This document shows positions 60,868 to 64,000 of a stretch of 64,000 nucleotides of DNA, one piece after another. The position numbers and the translations under genes were made by a program. Each line of letters starts with the position of its first letter. The stretch's first letter is position 1. Source of the stretch: Hyphomicrobium album (GTDB taxonomy: Bacteria; Pseudomonadota; Alphaproteobacteria; Rhizobiales; Hyphomicrobiaceae); the NCBI RefSeq assembly GCF_009708035.1, contig NZ_WMBQ01000001.1:1426001-1490000 (forward strand). The letters run 5' to 3'. Below the pieces are notes generated by a model. It was not told where the DNA came from, made no database searches, and worked only from the letters and a program-made list of their open reading frames with translations.

Positions 60868-61074
60868 ATGCGGATCAGCGCGCGCAACATCCTCAAAGGC
60901 AAGATCGTCGACATTGTAAAAGGCCAGACGACCGCTCACGTCACCATCGACGTCGGTGGCGCGATCGTCACCGCCTCGATCACCAATGAATCGGTCGACG
61001 ATCTCGGCCTGAAAAAGGGAATGACGGCCTCCGCCGTCATCAAGTCATCGGATGTCATGGTTGCGGTCGACTGA
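60868..61074 (+). CDS. Molbindin (single TOBE/Mop domain)
   Basis: The 68-residue protein is a single molybdate-binding Mop/TOBE domain: RISARNILKGKIVDIVKGQT, then AHVTIDVGGAIVTASITNES and ASAVIKSSDVMVAV. Such proteins oligomerise and store or buffer molybdate or tungstate in the cytoplasm. An AGGAGA sequence precedes the ATG. Its 3' end overlaps the next gene by 23 bases. Confidence 0.92.
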   Translation: MRISARNILKGKIVDIVKGQTTAHVTIDVGGAIVTASITNESVDDLGLKKGMTASAVIKSSDVMVAVD

Positions 61075-61609
61075 GTTGCGCGGCGTCGCGTTCGCCGTCG
61101 CGCTAGCACTGCTCGCGCTGCCGGCGCTCGCCCAGGATGCGGCGCCCAAGGCTGCCCCCGAGAAGGGCATGTCCGGCGGTTGCGAGGCCTTCAAGTGGCC
61201 GCTCGACAAGGAGCGTGCCGCCTTCGATGCCGCCGCGCTCGAGAAGGCCGCTTCCGGCGCGGCCCGCGGACCACTGAAGGAGCAAGCCTTCGCCCTGGCG
61301 CTTGTGCCCGCGAAGGATGTCGCCTTCACGGTTCAGCCGGCGAAGAAGAAGAACGACGGCTTCGTTGGCCTCGTCGCCTTCGCCGCTCCGGAAAAGCCCG
61401 GCGTCTACCAGGTGACGCTGTCCGGCGAAGGCTGGATAGACCTGGTGCAGGAGGGCAAGACGCTCGACGCTTCCGATCACTCCGGCGCCAAGAATTGCCC
61501 GGGGCTGCGCAAGAGCGTGCGCTTCATGCTCGGCGCCGCGCCGGTCGCGCTGCAGATCAGCAACGCCGTCGCCGATACGATCAAGGTCGGCATCCGGCCG
61601 GTCGAGTAG
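61052..61609 (+). CDS. Small secreted protein coupled to the molbindin gene
   Basis: The 185-residue protein has a signal peptide (LRGVAFAVALALLALPALAQ), then a segment SGGCEAFKWPLDKERAAFDA and a beta-rich domain (GVYQVTLSGEGWIDLVQ, KSVRFMLGAAPVALQIS). Two Cys, one near each end, may form a disulfide. Its start lies inside the molbindin gene, so the two are translationally coupled. I recall similar uncharacterised proteins in Hyphomicrobiales, but no function is known; a periplasmic oxyanion-linked role is possible from context only. Confidence 0.7.
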   Translation: MSWLRSTELRGVAFAVALALLALPALAQDAAPKAAPEKGMSGGCEAFKWPLDKERAAFDAAALEKAASGAARGPLKEQAFALALVPAKDVAFTVQPAKKKNDGFVGLVAFAAPEKPGVYQVTLSGEGWIDLVQEGKTLDASDHSGAKNCPGLRKSVRFMLGAAPVALQISNAVADTIKVGIRPVE

Positions 61610-61612
61610 CGC

Positions 61613-61786
61613 CTACTCCTCGCCGCCTTCCGGCGCCGCATCCTTGGCGTCTCGAGATTGGGCGTCGGCGTCGCGCGCACGGGCCCGCGCCTGCTCCTTG
61701 CGCTTCTTGAGATTGGCGCGCAGCTGCGCCTCGAGCCGTGCGGCGCGGCTGTTGCCACCGCCCTTCTTTGCGTCGTTGCTGCTCAT
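61613..61786 (-). CDS. Small Arg/Lys-rich conserved protein
   Basis: The 57-residue protein starts MSSNDAKKGGGNSRAARLEA, continues with a basic helix QLRANLKKRKEQARARARDA and ends in an acidic tail. It resembles short basic proteins found near murA in Hyphomicrobiales. The ATG at 61786 or 61789 starts it; upstream codons to 61984 do not look coding. Function unknown. Confidence 0.65.
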   Translation of the reverse strand: MSSNDAKKGGGNSRAARLEAQLRANLKKRKEQARARARDADAQSRDAKDAAPEGGEE

Positions 61787-62037
61787 CATTGATATCCATG
61801 CATCGGCGCGACGGACGCCGGGACAATAATCGCGTGCGGCTCCCGCCGGCAACGCCGATCGGGTCTTTTTCCCGTCGCAAGCCACCGATAGTTCCCGCCT
61901 TCGCTGGCGCACGCGCGGCGTGTCTGGAGTGCAGACTTCAATATCGCGTGAGAGACCGCACCGCGTGCGCTCATTGCTTGCCATCAGTTCCTGCGCGGGG
62001 AAGATACGCCGTTACACAATAACGTAGGGACGAAACG

Positions 62038-62547
62038 ATGAAGTGGACGTCTGCAATTCTCCTCACCGCAACATGCATCGGTTTGCACGGCGCCGCGGCG
62101 CTCGCCGCCGATACGCCGCTGCCGCTCCGCAAGGCGGGCAAGTGGGAGCAGAAGACCGTCATGGAAGAGGGCGGCAAAAAGCACGAGCAGACGCTGACCA
62201 TCTGCATCGACGGCGACATGGAGCGCAACACCGCCGTGGCCAGCGACGCCGAGCACAAGTCGAGCTGCACCAAGTACGAGGTGAAGAAGGACGGCGACAA
62301 GGTGGTCATCGACGCTACGTGCAAGATGAACGGGCGCGACGTCGAGAGCCTGACCGAGATGCGCGGCGACTTTCAGAACACCTTCGACGTGAAGATCAGC
62401 TCCACGACGTCCGGCTTCCAGGACTCGCAATCGATCTCGATCAAGCGCGTGATCGAGCAGCAGGGCAAATACCTGGGCGAATCGTGCGGCGACCTGAAAG
62501 CCGGCGAGGCGATGGGCACCGACGGCACCAAGGTGATGGTGCAGTAG
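62038..62547 (+). CDS. DUF3617 family secreted protein
   Basis: The 169-residue protein has a signal peptide (WTSAILLTATCIGLHGAAALA), then the DUF3617 pattern: LRKAGKWEQKTVMEEGGKKH, TICIDGDME and KVVIDATCKMNGRDVESLTE. Several Cys suggest disulfides in the periplasm. Function of the family is unknown. A strong intrinsic terminator follows 20 bases after the stop. Confidence 0.88.
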   Translation: MKWTSAILLTATCIGLHGAAALAADTPLPLRKAGKWEQKTVMEEGGKKHEQTLTICIDGDMERNTAVASDAEHKSSCTKYEVKKDGDKVVIDATCKMNGRDVESLTEMRGDFQNTFDVKISSTTSGFQDSQSISIKRVIEQQGKYLGESCGDLKAGEAMGTDGTKVMVQ

Positions 62548-62567
62548 AACCGCTTACCGAGGAAACG

Positions 62568-62597
62568 CGGCGCGCGTAGGGGCGCGCGCCGTTTTTT
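62568..62597 (+). terminator. Intrinsic terminator with T6 tract
   Basis: CGGCGCGCG-TAGGGG-CGCGCGCCG gives a perfect 9-bp stem with a 6-base loop, followed directly by TTTTTT. It ends the DUF3617 transcript, 6 bases before the stop codon of the convergent beta-propeller gene. Confidence 0.92.
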
Positions 62598-62603
62598 GCC
62601 GCT

Positions 62604-63572
62604 CTACGATTTCGGCTTGATCACCACGCCCCACGGCAGCCGGCCTACCGGCACCGACTTCTCCGCCTTCAACGTCGCGGTGTCGATAACCGTTAGGTCG
62701 TTGGTGAGCCCGTTCGCCGAGTAGAGCTTGCTGCCGTCCGGCGACAGCGCCATGTGCCACGGCCGCTGCCCGACCAGGATGTAGTTCGTCGTCTCGTACG
62801 TCGCGGTGTCGATGACGGCGATACGGTTGGCGCGGCCGATGGCGACGAACGCCTGCTTGCCGTCCTTGGAGAAGATGATGCCCATCGGCTGGATGAGCTC
62901 CGGGCGCACGCCGTCGATGTGGAAGTGCATCTTCTTGACGATCTTGTAGGTCGCCGCGTCGATCACCGCGACGGTGCCGCCGATCTCCGCCGACACCCAC
63001 ACGTGCTTGCCGTCATGCGTGAAAGTGGCGACGCGCGGCCGTGTGTCGACCAGGATGTTGGCGAGCACCTCGTAGGTCGACGTATCGATGATGTGCGCCA
63101 TGCTCGTCGCCTCCGACGTGGCGGCGACGATCTTGTCGTCGGGGCTCACCGACATGCCTTCCGGCTCGACGCCCACCTCGATCTCGGCCAGCACCTTACC
63201 GTTGGCGCGTTCCAGCACCGTGACGTAGCCGTCGTCCTCGTTGGCGACGTAGACCTTCTCGCCCTTGTGGTCGATGTCGAGCAGCTCCGGATCGGGCCCG
63301 GTGCCCATCGTGCGCACGACCTCGAGCTTCTCGGTGTCGATGACGTCGAGCCGGTCGTCGTCGCCGACGCACACCATGACCTCCTTGAAGTCCGGCGAGA
63401 TGGCGAGGCCGCGCGGGCGCTTGCCCGTGGGGATCGTCTTGATCGGCTTCAGCGTCTCGGAATCGAGGACCGTGACGGTGTTGTCCTTCTCGTTGCTGAT
63501 GAACAGGGTATCGGCCATCGCCGGCGCAATCGTCAGCGGCACAACAAGCAGGGCGAGAAGCCGTCGCATCAT
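62604..63572 (-). CDS. PQQ-associated YVTN-family beta-propeller protein
   Basis: The 322-residue protein has a signal peptide (LLALLVVPLTIAPAMA) and seven YVTN-like beta-propeller repeats, for example TLFISNEKDNTVTVLDSET and VYVANEDDGYVTVLERANG. The overall pattern matches the beta-propeller associated with PQQ-dependent alcohol catabolism (the TIGR03866 type). It would sit in the periplasm. It is coupled to the upstream substrate-binding gene by an ATGA overlap. Confidence 0.88.
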   Translation of the reverse strand: MMRRLLALLVVPLTIAPAMADTLFISNEKDNTVTVLDSETLKPIKTIPTGKRPRGLAISPDFKEVMVCVGDDDRLDVIDTEKLEVVRTMGTGPDPELLDIDHKGEKVYVANEDDGYVTVLERANGKVLAEIEVGVEPEGMSVSPDDKIVAATSEATSMAHIIDTSTYEVLANILVDTRPRVATFTHDGKHVWVSAEIGGTVAVIDAATYKIVKKMHFHIDGVRPELIQPMGIIFSKDGKQAFVAIGRANRIAVIDTATYETTNYILVGQRPWHMALSPDGSKLYSANGLTNDLTVIDTATLKAEKSVPVGRLPWGVVIKPKS

Positions 63573-64000
63573 TTACTCCCGTTCGTCGCAGCTGCCGCCG
63601 GCAGCTTGCACTTGGTCTCCGGCAGGTCGAAGCCGAGCGTGTCGGTGAGGAACTTGGGGTGCAGAAACCCCTCCTGCGGCGAGATCGAGACGAGCGCGCG
63701 CGGCCCGGCGAGCAGGATCGGCTGGCGCAGCTGCAAGTCCCAATGGCGGAAGTTCATGCCTTGGCCCTTGAAGCCGGCGACCTCGAACTTGTCGGACAGG
63801 ATGTAGGCGCGCACCGCATCGAGGCTGTTGCTGCCGGTCCTGGTCACGGCCTCGCCGACGATCCGCACGGCGAGCCATGCGGCGTAGTCGCGCTCGGTCA
63901 TGATGCGCCCCGCCTTGCGCTCGAACCGGTTTTGCATCTGCGTCCCGGCGTACTCCTCGAACGAGCGGTGCCAGGCGACGGCGACGAGCCCGTGCGTGCC
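63569..64000 (-). CDS. Substrate-binding protein of PQQ-alcohol dehydrogenase system (5' truncated by window)
   Basis: The frame is open from the right edge of the window to 63569. The visible 143 residues include GLVAVAWHRSFEEYAG, RMTERDYAAWLAVRIVGEAV and a C-terminal stretch GFLHPKFLTDTLGFDLPETK. This matches the C-terminal part of the ABC-type substrate-binding protein linked to PQQ alcohol dehydrogenase systems (TIGR03863 type). The start codon and signal peptide lie outside the window. It overlaps the beta-propeller gene by four bases. Confidence 0.75.
   Translation of the reverse strand, partial: GTHGLVAVAWHRSFEEYAGTQMQNRFERKAGRIMTERDYAAWLAVRIVGEAVTRTGSNSLDAVRAYILSDKFEVAGFKGQGMNFRHWDLQLRQPILLAGPRALVSISPQEGFLHPKFLTDTLGFDLPETKCKLPAAAATNGSK

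Overview
The window looks like chromosomal DNA of a GC-rich alphaproteobacterium of the order Hyphomicrobiales (Rhizobiales). Three things point there. The block murA, DUF2948, hisD, UPF0262, LMW-phosphatase, maf, yacG, tRNA-Phe is in the order typical of that group. ExoF/ExoP/ExoY-like polysaccharide proteins are present. A PQQ-alcohol-oxidation accessory pair sits at the right edge, as in methylotrophs such as Hyphomicrobium. The genus is an inference, not read from a marker gene.

Layout. (1) 1-32.6 kb: an exopolysaccharide/capsule island. It holds sugar-nucleotide genes (RfbF-like cytidylyltransferase, RfbC epimerase, C-methyltransferase, class III aminotransferase/aminomutase, PIG-L deacetylase, DUF4910 peptidase-like protein), a Wzy-like polymerase, a Wzx-like flippase, five glycosyltransferases, a polysaccharide pyruvyl transferase, two mirrored GMC-oxidoreductase/SDR pairs, a secreted clan-A glycosidase-like protein, a PAP2 phosphatase, an ExoY-like initiating sugar transferase, an atypical LuxR/NarL-type regulator, an ExoF-like OPX protein and an ExoP/Wzc-like co-polymerase-kinase. 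(2) 32.6-41.4 kb: a type III polyketide synthase divergent from an operon of two unusual Gly/Asp-rich proteins and a type I secretion ABC transporter plus adaptor, followed by a LuxR-type regulator. (3) 41.5-49.2 kb: an accessory stretch with an IS1595-family transposase, a NYN-domain protein with a lost acidic motif, a large exported TPR-CHAT protein, a membrane metallophosphoesterase and tRNA-Phe(GAA). (4) 49.3-57.6 kb: the conserved housekeeping block, with a Crp/Fnr regulator and a membrane class III cyclase on the opposite strand in the place where infA usually lies. (5) 57.8-61.6 kb: a ModE-type DNA-binding protein divergent from a TonB-dependent receptor, with a ModE-box-like dyad between them, followed by a molbindin and a small secreted protein. 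(6) 61.6-64 kb: small conserved proteins, a strong terminator, and a beta-propeller plus a truncated substrate-binding protein of the PQQ-alcohol dehydrogenase system.

How the genes work together. Region 1 would make nucleotide sugars, assemble a lipid-linked unit (ExoY-like start, glycosyltransferases, pyruvylation), flip and polymerise it, and export it through the ExoP/ExoF-like pair. Region 2 appears to export two non-RTX, low-complexity proteins to the surface. Region 5 reads as a molybdate/tungstate-responsive outer-membrane uptake locus and, with the secretion operon, is the most interesting candidate for an undescribed system.
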